Shown: in pieces, positions 11,616 to 20,186 of the stretch
How the letters are laid out: every line of letters begins with the position of its first letter
Numbering within the stretch: the first letter of the stretch is position 1
Assembly: GCA_019635715.1 (NCBI GenBank)
Contig: JAHBYY010000006.1
Location: 1 to 64,000 of the forward strand
Source of the DNA: Rhizobiaceae bacterium
GTDB taxonomy: Bacteria; Pseudomonadota; Alphaproteobacteria; Rhizobiales; Rhizobiaceae
DNA: 64,000 nt
Direction: 5' to 3'
Program-made: the position numbers and the translations under genes
The notes under the pieces: model-generated
Seen by the model: only the letters and a program-made list of their open reading frames with translations
Told to the model about the DNA's origin: nothing
Databases searched by the model: none

Positions 11616-11703
11616 GGCTCCTCCCAAGCCAGGATCGATCGCATTCTATAGGGCGCGCCGGTCGAGGCAATGACCAGAAACTGCACAGCCGGCCGTTCAG
11701 CCC

Positions 11704-11729
11704 TGTCCAGCCACGGTGCAGCGCGGACA
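11704..11729. promoter_or_regulatory. Putative enhancer-binding site TGTCC-N16-GGACA
   Basis: An inverted repeat with half-sites at 11704-11708 and 11725-11729, about 50-70 bases upstream of the sigma-54 promoter of the alcohol dehydrogenase gene. Spacing and position fit an activator dimer site for an AcoR-type protein. The pairing of site and protein is inference. Confidence 0.5.
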
Positions 11730-11775
11730 CCCGCGAGACCGGCACAACCTGTTGATAGGAAACGAGTTCCGCAAA

Positions 11776-11791
11776 TGGCACAGCGATTGCT
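11776..11791 (+). promoter_or_regulatory. Sigma-54 (-24/-12) promoter of the alcohol dehydrogenase gene
   Basis: TGGCAC-N5-TTGCT matches the sigma-54 consensus at both the GG and GC positions with exact spacing. It sits 48 bases upstream of the ATG, between two divergent genes one of which encodes a sigma-54 activator. Confidence 0.85.
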
Positions 11792-11838
11792 GCCTGGTTT
11801 TGCGAAGGCGGATCGCGCGCCTGCATGGAGGAGATCGA

Positions 11839-12891
11839 ATGAAAGCCCAGGTGCTGAACAGCTACGACGACGATCTGAAGGCCGGGGAGTGGCTTTCCTT
11901 CGACGACGTCGCGGACCCCAGGATCGGCAAGTCCAGCGACGTGATCGTCCGCATCGGCGGCGCGGGCGTCTGCCGCACCGACCTGCATATCATCGAGGGC
12001 GTCTGGCGCCCGCATATGGATCCGGCCGGCAACGCGCTGCTGCCGCTGATCATGGGCCACGAGAATGCCGGCTGGATCGAGGAGATCGGCAAGGAGGTGG
12101 AAGGCCTGAAGGTCGGAGATCCGGTGATCGTCCACCCCAAAATCTCGGGCGGAACCTGCCTGGCGTGCCGCCGCGGCATGGACATGCATGCGCCGGGCAA
12201 GTTTCCCGGCCTGGATTGCAACGGCGGCTACGCACAATATCTCTGCACCTCGGAACGCAACATCGTGAAGCTGCCCAAGACGCTCGCCCCCAAGGAGGTC
12301 GCCCCCTATTCCGACGCCGGGCTGACGGCCTACCGCGCGGTGAAGAAGGCGACGCGGCATCTGCTGCCGGGCGAAGCCTGCGTGGTGATCGGCGCCGGCG
12401 GCCTCGGCCACATCGGCATCCAGTGCCTGAAAGCCATGTGCGCCGCCGATGTCATCGTCGTCGACAAGTCGGACGGATCCCTGGCGCTCGCCGGAAAGAT
12501 GGGGGCCGACAAGCTGGTCAAGGCCGACGGCAACGAGGTCGAGGCCGTGCTGCAACTGACCGATGGAGCGGGAGCGGAGGCGGTCATCGACTTCGTCGGC
12601 GAGAAGGGCACGACCTCGAAGGGCCTGGCCATGACCCGCTCCGGCGGCAGCTATTATGTCGTCGGCTATGGCGAGGACATCCGGATCCCGACCGTCGACA
12701 TGGTGATCAGCGAAAGGAACATCATCGGCAATCTCGTCGGGACCTGGGCGGAGCTGGTCGAGCTGATGGCTCTCGCCGACCGCGGCCTGGTCAACCTCGC
12801 CACCGTCGAATACCGCCTGGCCGACGCCAACCGGGCCCTGCACGACCTCAATGCGGGAAAGATTCACGGCCGGGCCGTGCTGATCCCGTGA
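11839..12891 (+). CDS. Zinc-dependent NAD(P) alcohol dehydrogenase of the propane cluster
   Basis: Medium-chain dehydrogenase of 350 residues, expected to oxidise the alcohol made by the neighbouring monooxygenase (2-propanol or 1-propanol). Catalytic zinc ligands Cys45 (GAGVCRTD) and His74-Glu75 (MGHENAG) are present, and GAGGLGHIG is the Rossmann motif. The structural-zinc lobe is altered: after CLAC the third and fourth cysteines of the usual C-x2-C-x2-C-x7-C are missing, so that zinc is probably not bound in the classical way. Start ATG 11839 follows GGAGGAG. It is driven by the sigma-54 promoter at 11776. Confidence 0.92.
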   Translation: MKAQVLNSYDDDLKAGEWLSFDDVADPRIGKSSDVIVRIGGAGVCRTDLHIIEGVWRPHMDPAGNALLPLIMGHENAGWIEEIGKEVEGLKVGDPVIVHPKISGGTCLACRRGMDMHAPGKFPGLDCNGGYAQYLCTSERNIVKLPKTLAPKEVAPYSDAGLTAYRAVKKATRHLLPGEACVVIGAGGLGHIGIQCLKAMCAADVIVVDKSDGSLALAGKMGADKLVKADGNEVEAVLQLTDGAGAEAVIDFVGEKGTTSKGLAMTRSGGSYYVVGYGEDIRIPTVDMVISERNIIGNLVGTWAELVELMALADRGLVNLATVEYRLADANRALHDLNAGKIHGRAVLIP

Positions 12892-12897
12892 TCCGAG

Positions 12898-12925
12898 CCG
12901 CCGGCCCGGCCGGCCGGGCGGTTTC
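12898..12925 (+). terminator. Possible terminator after the alcohol dehydrogenase gene
   Basis: GC-rich stem CCG-CCGGCC / GGCCGG-g-CGG followed by TTTC, beginning seven bases after the stop codon. The T-run is short, so termination may be partial. Confidence 0.45.
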
Positions 12926-13168
12926 GGCACGGGCCGGCGTCGGGCTTCGCTTCGGAGCCCGTGAATGCGCTTCGCGACGGGAGGACCTGCGATGCCTGCG
13001 ATCGTTTCACTCCCGGCGTCCGAATTTCGCGACGGGCCCCTTGCCGATCCGCCCGGTGCGCGACGATGCCGTCGCGCCGCCCATGGACAAGCCGCCGGCC
13101 GCCGTCGAACGGGGGAAAGGCGGGGCGCGCCACCCGCTCAGCCGGTCACCCGCGACCAGAACGAGGCG

Positions 13169-13477
13169 ATGATTTCAGCGATGTGCAGCATCTTCGCAGG
13201 ACAGGATCCGGAAGGCTTTCGCCGCGTCAATCGATCGGTCCGCATCGCCGGGCACGCGACCAGCGTTCAGCTCGAAACGGCGTTCTGGACGCTGATCGAC
13301 GACATCGCGGCCGGGCAGGACATGTCCACCGCCCACTTCCTCTCGGTTCTCCATGAGGAGGCGCAGGCGGCGCTGGGCGACGTCGAGAACTTCGCGTCGA
13401 TCCTGAGGACGTGCTGCCTACTCTATCTGCTGCCGCGGCCCGCGGCGGCGCCCTCGCCCGGACCTGAAACGGCATGA
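13169..13477 (+). CDS. Ribbon-helix-helix domain protein
   Basis: Small protein of 102 residues resembling the RHH_4 family of short DNA-binding proteins common in alphaproteobacteria. The central SVRIAGHATSVQLETAFWTL followed by IDDIAAGQDMSTAHFLSVLHEE shows the beta-strand plus two-helix pattern. The N-terminus is uncertain: the frame is open to 12965, but the upstream part is arginine/alanine-rich and reads like spacer, so I use ATG 13169. Target and regulon are unknown. It lies between the alcohol dehydrogenase and the second sigma-54 activator, on the same strand. Confidence 0.6.
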   Translation: MISAMCSIFAGQDPEGFRRVNRSVRIAGHATSVQLETAFWTLIDDIAAGQDMSTAHFLSVLHEEAQAALGDVENFASILRTCCLLYLLPRPAAAPSPGPETA

Positions 13478-13614
13478 GTTAGCCGCTTACCACCCCGGAT
13501 CAGGAAACATGGCGTAGGGTGGGGGGGCGTGATAAGGTTTCGCATCGGCCATCGGGAGAAGATCGACAGCGCGTTCAACGGCAGTTGCGAGACCACCGAC
13601 ATCTGGGAGGATTG

Positions 13615-14082
13615 ATGGTCGAGATCATTTCCAAGCGGGACGGCCCGCACCGCCAGGACGCGCAGATGAGGCGCGTTCTCGAGCAGAACCGCGCCACGAT
13701 CACCCGGATCGCAGACCATCTGAGCAATGGCGCCTATACGGCCAGCAGGACGCCGAAGCCCGAGCCGCGCGCCGAGGGGCTGATCATCCATGTCGGCGCC
13801 AGCCCGCAAGTGTCCGCGCCCGCGCCCGCGATACGTGTCAGCCTCAACGGCCGCGTCGTCATGGTCGACGACAATACAGGCCGGCAGATGCACCATCTGG
13901 GCGACATAAGGGCGGGTGCGGGCGGCGACAGATTCGTGCTTGCGACCAAATCGAACGGCTATTTCGCGCCGGTCGACGACGAGATCGCCCGGGCATTGCA
14001 GGAACTCGACGGCGCGCCGGTGCACACCGACGGCGAAGACCGGTTGGCCGAGGCGGTGCGGGACGCGCTTTTCGCAAGATGA
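13615..14082 (+). CDS. Uncharacterised 155-residue protein of the propane cluster
   Basis: Not recognised. GGGAGG lies four bases before ATG 13615 (MVEIISKRDGPHRQD), a good start. Residues 1-45 look helical and charged; a proline-rich linker (residues 45-75) leads to a beta-rich part with IRVSLNGRVVMVDDNTGRQ and DRFVLATKSNGYFAPVDDE. There is no signal peptide or membrane segment. It starts about 140 bases after the ribbon-helix-helix gene and ends 71 bases before the second sigma-54 activator, all on the plus strand, which suggests co-transcription with the activator. Confidence 0.6.
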   Translation: MVEIISKRDGPHRQDAQMRRVLEQNRATITRIADHLSNGAYTASRTPKPEPRAEGLIIHVGASPQVSAPAPAIRVSLNGRVVMVDDNTGRQMHHLGDIRAGAGGDRFVLATKSNGYFAPVDDEIARALQELDGAPVHTDGEDRLAEAVRDALFAR

Positions 14083-14153
14083 GACGTGCATGAGAGGGCT
14101 GCGGCGCAGCAGGCCCAGGAAAATCGACTGCAGCAGTCCAGCGAGGTGGCACC

Positions 14154-16193
14154 TTGGCCCAGACCTTTCTCCAGGCCCCAAGGAATCCGGTCAGACCGCA
14201 GGCAGCGGCCGATCCGGACTATGACGAGCGTTCGACGATCGACGCGCTGGAGGCCATGCTCTCCGGAGACACCGGGACAGCGGCCGGCCTGGTCCGGACG
14301 TTGATCCAGGATTCGTGGGGGCGTTGCGCGACGGGCGGCATAGACGTCGGCAAGAGCGAGGCGCCGCTCGAAAGCGACAAGTCGCAGATCGAGCAGCTCA
14401 CCCATGCAAACCGAGACCTGCTGGCAGCCGCGTCGCGGTCCTTCTCGGCCCTCGGCCGGATGCTGACGGGCACGGGCGCGATGCTGGTGCTGGGCGACCG
14501 CGAAGGTGTCCTCATCGAGACCATCGGCGACCAGCGCACCATCCACGCCGGGATGGACATCCATCTCGGGATCGGCGGGCAGTGGACGGAAGACGTCATC
14601 GGCACGAACGGGATCGGTACCGCCCTTCGCCTCGGCGAACCGGTGTTCGTGCATGCCGCCGAGCATTTTTGTTCGGGAATTCGCGCCTGGACCTGCGCCG
14701 GAGCGCCGATCCGCGACCCGTTGGACGGCTCTATCCTCGGTGTCGTCGATCTGTCCGGCCATCCGGAGATCTTCCGGCCGCACAATATCGCCCTGGTCGC
14801 GGCAGCAGCGCGCGAGATCGAGAAGGCCCTGGCGGAACAGATCGGCAAGGATCGCATCCGCCTGCTGGAAGCGTTCATCGCCTCGGCACCGGGATACCGC
14901 AACCGGGACGGCCTGATGATCGTCGACCGCCGCGGCCGCTCGATCTACCACCGCAACCTGCCGGACGACGCGCGGCGCGAGCTTCTCGAGACCTCGGCCG
15001 CACCGACGGCGGACGACCGCCTGCTGATCAAACTGCCGGAGATCACCGCCGCCGCGGACTATCAGGACATGCTTCCCCCCGGCTTGCGCTCCTGCCACAT
15101 CAGCCCCTTGCAGTTCGACGACGGGTTGCGCGGCGCGGCCCTGGTCTTTCCATGGCGCAGCCCGAACCGGCAGACCCAGGGCGGACTGCCGGCGACGCGG
15201 GTCCGCTCCTCGGCGGCGGAGGATGCGGCGGCCGGCATCGTCGGCGAAAGCGAGGCCCTGCTCGAAGCGGTCGACATCGCCTGCCGCGTCGGCGGTTCGC
15301 CGGAGGTGACCTCTGTACTGATCGACGGCGAGACCGGCGTCGGCAAGGAGCTCTTCGCCCGGCTCATTCATACGGCAAGCCGGCACGGCCCCGGCAGCCC
15401 GTTCGTGGCGCTGAACTGCGGCGCGATCACCCGCGAGCTGTTCGGCAGCGAACTGTTCGGCCATGTCGCCGGCGCCTTCACCGGGGCGGCCCGCGAGGGC
15501 AAGCCCGGCGTGTTCGAACTGGCCAACGGCGGTGTGCTCAGCCTCGACGAGATCGGGGAAATGCCGCTGGAGATCCAGCCTTTCCTGCTTCGCGTCCTGG
15601 AGGACCGCATCGTCCATCGGATCGGCGACGGCCGCGGCCGCCCGGTCGCCGTGCGTCTCGTGGCCTCGACCAACCGCGACCTCAAGAAGGAGGTCGAGGC
15701 GGGCCGGTTCCGCCGCGATCTCTACTATCGCATCAGCACCGTCACCATCAGCGTGCCGCCGCTGCGCGAGCGCGGCGGCGACGTCGAGCTGCTCGTCGAC
15801 CATCTCAATCGCCGGCTTGCCGGCAAGCTCGGCGTGGAGCCGCTGGAATTCGCATCGGCCGCGATGGACGCGCTGATGGCCTACAGGTGGCCCGGCAATG
15901 TGCGCGAGCTGAAGAACCTGATCGAGCGCCTGCACATCCTGTCGCGCGGCGGACCGGTCGGCCTGCGCGACCTGCCGGCAGAGATCGTCTCCGCGGGGCT
16001 GCGTCCGGCGGAGACCCACGCTGCGGGCCGCCAGGCCGTGCGCAGCATCGAGGACGCCGAGCGCGAGGCGATTCTCGACGCGCTGGCGGCCAGCGACGGC
16101 AATCTGAGCCGCGCCGCGCAGTCGCTCGGAATTTCGCGACCGACCCTCTATCGCAAGATTTCGCAGCACGACCTGCGCCGAACCTTCGCCTGA
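14154..16193 (+). CDS. AcoR-type sigma-54 transcriptional activator (canonical GAFTGA)
   Basis: Enhancer-binding protein of 679 residues, a second activator in the block. A GAF-type sensor domain occupies about 105-225 (GVLIETIGDQRT, WTCAGAPIRDP) and a PAS-like region about 235-335. The AAA+ domain has Walker A GETGVGKE at 392-399, GAFTGA at 440-445 and SLDEIGEMP. The C-terminal helix-turn-helix is NLSRAAQSLGISRPTLYRK. The start is TTG 14154, with GAGG about eight bases upstream; no better in-frame start is visible. It is convergent with the chaperonin gene of the prm operon. Domain order matches regulators of alkane/propane monooxygenase and acetoin/acetone operons. Confidence 0.88.
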   Translation: MAQTFLQAPRNPVRPQAAADPDYDERSTIDALEAMLSGDTGTAAGLVRTLIQDSWGRCATGGIDVGKSEAPLESDKSQIEQLTHANRDLLAAASRSFSALGRMLTGTGAMLVLGDREGVLIETIGDQRTIHAGMDIHLGIGGQWTEDVIGTNGIGTALRLGEPVFVHAAEHFCSGIRAWTCAGAPIRDPLDGSILGVVDLSGHPEIFRPHNIALVAAAAREIEKALAEQIGKDRIRLLEAFIASAPGYRNRDGLMIVDRRGRSIYHRNLPDDARRELLETSAAPTADDRLLIKLPEITAAADYQDMLPPGLRSCHISPLQFDDGLRGAALVFPWRSPNRQTQGGLPATRVRSSAAEDAAAGIVGESEALLEAVDIACRVGGSPEVTSVLIDGETGVGKELFARLIHTASRHGPGSPFVALNCGAITRELFGSELFGHVAGAFTGAAREGKPGVFELANGGVLSLDEIGEMPLEIQPFLLRVLEDRIVHRIGDGRGRPVAVRLVASTNRDLKKEVEAGRFRRDLYYRISTVTISVPPLRERGGDVELLVDHLNRRLAGKLGVEPLEFASAAMDALMAYRWPGNVRELKNLIERLHILSRGGPVGLRDLPAEIVSAGLRPAETHAAGRQAVRSIEDAEREAILDALAASDGNLSRAAQSLGISRPTLYRKISQHDLRRTFA

Positions 16194-16381
16194 ACGATCG
16201 CCGGCCGGCGGGAGCCCGATCAGGCGAGCAGCCGGCGGCAACTCCTATCCTGCCACTCGGGACGGGCTGCGTTGCCGACACCGGCGGAGCCTGTGCCAAA
16301 GCGTCATCCCGGATCATATCCGCGAACGCGGGCAGCCCTGACAACACGACCCGCGGCACGAAAAGGTGTACGAGACCGCAT

Positions 16382-18013
16382 CTACGCGCGGCCGAGCTTC
16401 TCGGATCCGCCGCCCCGCGCCGGGCCGGCCGTCGGGTCTTCGTCCTCCGCCAGATGGCCGATCAGCGTCTCCGTGGTGAGGATCAGCGTCGCCACCGAGG
16501 CGGCGTTGGCGAGGGCGGTACAGGTGACGCGGACGGGATCGATGATGCCGGCCTCGAACATGTTCTGATAGGCGCCGGAGGAGGCATTGTAGCCGTAGCC
16601 GCCATTGATGCGCGTCACCTCCGCCACCACCGCCTCGGGGTCGGCGCCGGCGTTCGCGGCGATGCGCCAGAGCGGCCGTGACAGGACCGAGCGGACCAGG
16701 CGCACGCCCTCGGCGACGTCGCCGCCGACCCCCGCCTCGACCGTGTCGAGCACCGGCGCGATCTGGGCAAGCGCCGAGCCGCCCCCGGCGACCACGCCTT
16801 CCTCGCAGGCGGCCCGCACCGCGTTCAGCGAATCCTCGATCAACTGGATGGTCCGCTTCTGCTCGACCGGAGTGACGCCGCCGGCGTAGAGGATCGCCGT
16901 GCCGCCGGAGAGCTTGGCCAGGCGCTCGCGCAGCTTGTCCTGGTCGACATTCGGCGGCGACGCCTCGTACTGCCGCTGCACCTGGGCGCGGCGCGAGGCG
17001 ATCGAGGCAGGATCGCCGCCGCCGCGGATGATCGAGGTGCCGGAAGAGCTCGTCCTCACCCGCTCGGCCGTCCCCAGGTCGTCGGCGCTGATGTCCTCCA
17101 GCCGGCCGCCGAGGTCGCGCGCGATCACCTTGCCGCCGGTGATGATCGCCAGGTCCTCCATCATCGCCTTGCGCCAGTGCCCATACTCCGGCGGGTGGAC
17201 GACGAGGTATCGTCCCGGCCCCTGCTTGCCGAGCAGCGTCACCACGACGTCCGGCGACATTTCCTCGGATATGATCAGCAGCGGCCTTCCTTCCGTCTCG
17301 GCGATGCGGCGCACCGCGTCGAGCTGCCCGGGCTCCCTGATCTTGAGATCGGTCATCAGGATGAAGGGACGCTCGAGCACGGCCTCCATCCGCTCCTGAT
17401 CGGTGACCATGTGATGCGAGAGGTAGCCGCGATCGAAGGACATGCCCTCCACCACGTCGAGGACGGTTTCCGTCGTGATGCTGAAGTCGGTCGAGATGAC
17501 GCCTTCGGCTCCAACGCGCTGGTGCGCTTCGGCGACGAGCCCGCCCAGCCTGGCGTCGGTGGCGGCGATGTTGGCGACGGAAGCCAGGATGCCGTTGCCC
17601 TTTGCCGGCCTGGCCGACGCCTTCAGCCCGGCGACCACCGAGGCGACGGCAAGATCGATGCCCTTGCACAGATCGACGGATTTGGCGCCGCCTTCGTTCG
17701 CGGCGATCCCGCCCTGGATCAGGGCGTTGGCCAGCACGATGGCGGTCGTCGTGCCGTCGCCGGCCACCTCGTTGGTCTGCATCGACACTTCCCGGACGAC
17801 CTGTGCGCCCATGTTCTCGAAACGGTCGTGCAGTTCGATTTCCGAGGCGATGCTGACGCCGTCGCGGGTCACCATCGGCGTGCCGATCGGCCGGTCGATC
17901 ATGGCGTTCATGCCCTTCGGCCCGAGCGTCGGTTCGACGGCGGCCGCCAGCCGGCCGACACCCCGCGCCAGCGCCCGGCGGGCTTGCGAATTGTGGAGCA
18001 TTATCTTGGGCAT
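16382..18013 (-). CDS. prmG: GroEL-like chaperonin of the propane monooxygenase operon
   Basis: Divergent group I chaperonin of 543 residues. GPKGMNAMID near residue 32 and VAGDGTTTAIVLA near 83 form the nucleotide site; GGVTPVEQKRTIQLIEDSLNAVRAACEEG matches the equatorial domain. The flexible GGM-repeat tail of housekeeping GroEL is absent; the protein ends GGSEKLGRA. In Mycobacterium and Rhodococcus a comparable chaperonin encoded with mimABCD/prmABCD is needed for folding of the hydroxylase large subunit. No groES-like gene adjoins, so the cell's own GroES may be used. It is the last gene of the minus-strand operon, separated from the DUF59 gene by 262 bases holding a long hairpin. Confidence 0.92.
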   Translation of the reverse strand: MPKIMLHNSQARRALARGVGRLAAAVEPTLGPKGMNAMIDRPIGTPMVTRDGVSIASEIELHDRFENMGAQVVREVSMQTNEVAGDGTTTAIVLANALIQGGIAANEGGAKSVDLCKGIDLAVASVVAGLKASARPAKGNGILASVANIAATDARLGGLVAEAHQRVGAEGVISTDFSITTETVLDVVEGMSFDRGYLSHHMVTDQERMEAVLERPFILMTDLKIREPGQLDAVRRIAETEGRPLLIISEEMSPDVVVTLLGKQGPGRYLVVHPPEYGHWRKAMMEDLAIITGGKVIARDLGGRLEDISADDLGTAERVRTSSSGTSIIRGGGDPASIASRRAQVQRQYEASPPNVDQDKLRERLAKLSGGTAILYAGGVTPVEQKRTIQLIEDSLNAVRAACEEGVVAGGGSALAQIAPVLDTVEAGVGGDVAEGVRLVRSVLSRPLWRIAANAGADPEAVVAEVTRINGGYGYNASSGAYQNMFEAGIIDPVRVTCTALANAASVATLILTTETLIGHLAEDEDPTAGPARGGGSEKLGRA

Positions 18014-18102
18014 GGTTCCTCCTTCCGCCTTACGGGCGGGTCATCGTTGCGGCCCGACAGGGGCCGGTCCCGGTATTAAATCTCGACATCTCAGCGAGGC
18101 AT

Positions 18103-18244
18103 CACCCCCACTCCGGCCCTTCGGGCCACCTCTCCCCCTTACAGGGGTAGAGGAAGCCAAGCTGGAGAAGCGCCGGCAGCACCGCAGCACCTTCCTCTAC
18201 CCCTGTAAGGGGGAGAGGTGGCCCGAAGGGCCGGAGTGGGGGTG
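18103..18244. repeat. Perfect 54-bp inverted repeat (hairpin element)
   Basis: Left arm 18103-18156 and right arm 18191-18244 are exact reverse complements over 54 bases, with a 34-base spacer. The arm begins CACCCCCACTCCGG and contains CCTCTCCCCCTTACAGGGG. Such G/C-run palindromes resemble the non-coding mosaic (RIME-like) repeats of rhizobial genomes. It sits inside the prm operon between the DUF59 and chaperonin genes, where it could form a very stable mRNA hairpin and set their relative expression. Confidence 0.95.
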
Positions 18245-18275
18245 TCAGCCCGTCCATCCATCACGAGCCGGCCAC

Positions 18276-19085
18276 TCACCGTTGCGCCGAACGCTCTCCG
18301 CATTGCCGCTCCCGCACGCGGTCCATGATGAAGTCGACGAGCGTCGGCTCGCCGTCGACCATGCCTACTTCCTTGTACCTGGTATGTCTGAGCCCCCGGC
18401 AGAGCGCGCCGTTGAACTCCATGTTGATGCGCACGCCGCGCAGCTCGGCGAGATAGGCGCCGAGCGCCGCATCCGGTATGTGGCGGCCTTCCCAGGTGAC
18501 GAAGGCGGGTTCGCCCGCTGGGCGCTCTGGAAAACGGTCAAGCAACGCCGCCCTGTATCGCGGCTTCTGCCTGGCGGGCTCCTCGGCGTCGAAGCGCGCG
18601 ATGTCGAGCGCCGTCAGATCCATGTCGAGGATCTCGCGGTCCGTCAGGCCGAGCTTCCTCAGCCCGGCGAGTACGGCTTCCTGCCGCCGCTTGAACGCCT
18701 TCATCCTGAAGGTTTCGCGCAGGGCGCTCAAATCGCTGTCCCCGGAGAGCCCGGAAAAAATCTCGCCGAACGCCTTGCCCGCCTCGATGCCGCGGTTGAC
18801 CTCGTCGGCGAACATGTGGTCGTGCAGTTTCACCCGATAGGCCGGCCGCCAGGACAGCGCGTCGAGGGCATTGCGCACGCCATCCAGCATCAGGAAGGCA
18901 AAATTGGGCGAACACCAGTAGGTCGGCAGTCGGAAATCGACGTCGACGCTGCCGTCGTCCGCCAGTTCCGCGCGTTCGACGAAGCCCATCTCGGTGATTG
19001 GCTCGTCCAGTTCCGGGTCGTTGACTTCGGCCAGGCGCCGCCAGACTTCTGCCTGGCGGCTGCTGGGTGTGCTGGCGGCGCCCAT
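18276..19085 (-). CDS. DUF59 (MIP18-like) iron-sulfur assembly protein of the prm operon
   Basis: Protein of 269 residues with an N-terminal DUF59/MIP18 domain (about 10-95) showing NDPELDEPITEMGFV and PTYWCSPNFAFLMLDGV; the Cys is the conserved site of this family. The remaining 170 residues are helical and not recognised. DUF59 proteins take part in Fe-S or iron-centre maturation. The same gene type sits between amidohydrolase and chaperonin in actinobacterial propane monooxygenase operons, so a role in loading the diiron site or the reductase cluster is a fair inference. It starts four bases after the amidohydrolase stop. Confidence 0.82.
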   Translation of the reverse strand: MGAASTPSSRQAEVWRRLAEVNDPELDEPITEMGFVERAELADDGSVDVDFRLPTYWCSPNFAFLMLDGVRNALDALSWRPAYRVKLHDHMFADEVNRGIEAGKAFGEIFSGLSGDSDLSALRETFRMKAFKRRQEAVLAGLRKLGLTDREILDMDLTALDIARFDAEEPARQKPRYRAALLDRFPERPAGEPAFVTWEGRHIPDAALGAYLAELRGVRINMEFNGALCRGLRHTRYKEVGMVDGEPTLVDFIMDRVRERQCGERSAQR

Positions 19086-19089
19086 CGCC

Positions 19090-20112
19090 CTACTCCGCGG
19101 CGATGCTGAAGGGCGAGCCGGCGAGCGCCGCCTTCTTGGCTGCGATGTCGATGTTGTAGAGGCGCGCGGCGTTGAGGCCGAGGATCTTCTCCTTGATCTC
19201 GTCGGTCAGTTGCACGCCGCGTTCGGCGGCGATGTCCTCGGGGATCTGGTAGGCCCAGAATTTCTCGACCAGCCAGCGCGGCGTCCAGATCGCGTAGTCG
19301 GAGCCGAACAGGATCTTTTCCGGCCCGATCCAGAACAGCAGTTCGGCGATCACCTCGCCGAAATAGCGCGGACGCGCATGGATGAAGGGCAGCGCCACGG
19401 CCAGCCCGCCATAGACGTTGGTCTCCTGCGTGGCGATCCAGCAGAAATCGTCGAGGCGCGGCAGGCCGCAATGCTCGATGATCCAGTTCAGCCCCTGGAA
19501 ATCGGTCGCCGCGTGATCCACGTCGTGAACGTCGAACGCATCCTTGCTGAGCGGGATGATCGTCGGGCCCTTGTGGACGTGGATGTTCCTGATGCCGAGC
19601 TTTTCGCACAGCTCGAAGCATCTGTAGGCGTCGGGATCGGTCAGCTTCCAGCCCTTGGAGGCGCCGTTCCACTCGGCCGTGTACATCTTCACGCCCTTGA
19701 CGTCGTAGGTCTCCTTCAGGAAGTGGATGTATTCCAGCGCCTTTTCGCCGTCGCGCGGGTCGAACGAGCCGTTGACGATGAACCGCTCCGGATAGCGCCT
19801 GGCCACCTCGGCGTTGCGTTCGATGGTGTTGAAGCCGTCCTTGTAAAAATCCTTGAGATAGGTCGACTGGACGATCGCCACGTCGTCCGGCCCGTCGATG
19901 AACAGGTCGCGATAGAGGTCTTCGGCGCTGTATTTCTCGAATTTGCCCTTTTCCCAGAGCTGTTCCTTCGGGCTCAGCCCGGTGTGGTAGGCGTAGAAGC
20001 ACTCGATGAACTGCTTGCCATGGATATTCTTCTGGTTTTCCGGGCTGCCGTCCCAGAAATGGGTGTGGCCGTCGACCACGAAAATCTCTTTGCCTTCCGG
20101 TGTGATGAACAT
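19090..20112 (-). CDS. Amidohydrolase (metal-dependent TIM-barrel) of the prm operon
   Basis: Member of the amidohydrolase 2 (ACMSD-like) superfamily, 340 residues. DGHTHFWDG near residue 15 gives the HxH metal motif, HVHKGPT near 175 and HCGLPRLDDF near 215 supply further His ligands, and FGSDYAIWTP near 275 carries the conserved Asp. This gene is a constant companion of propane and acetone/methylethylketone-type diiron monooxygenases, but its substrate is not known. ATG 20112 follows GGAGG. It is the fifth gene of the operon, 75 bases after prmD. Confidence 0.88.
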   Translation of the reverse strand: MFITPEGKEIFVVDGHTHFWDGSPENQKNIHGKQFIECFYAYHTGLSPKEQLWEKGKFEKYSAEDLYRDLFIDGPDDVAIVQSTYLKDFYKDGFNTIERNAEVARRYPERFIVNGSFDPRDGEKALEYIHFLKETYDVKGVKMYTAEWNGASKGWKLTDPDAYRCFELCEKLGIRNIHVHKGPTIIPLSKDAFDVHDVDHAATDFQGLNWIIEHCGLPRLDDFCWIATQETNVYGGLAVALPFIHARPRYFGEVIAELLFWIGPEKILFGSDYAIWTPRWLVEKFWAYQIPEDIAAERGVQLTDEIKEKILGLNAARLYNIDIAAKKAALAGSPFSIAAE

Positions 20113-20186
20113 GTCTTGCCTCCGCGAGCACTGCGTTGATGGTCCGGCGCGCCGCGGCTGGCGGCGCGCCGGGGGCTTCGGGACCG

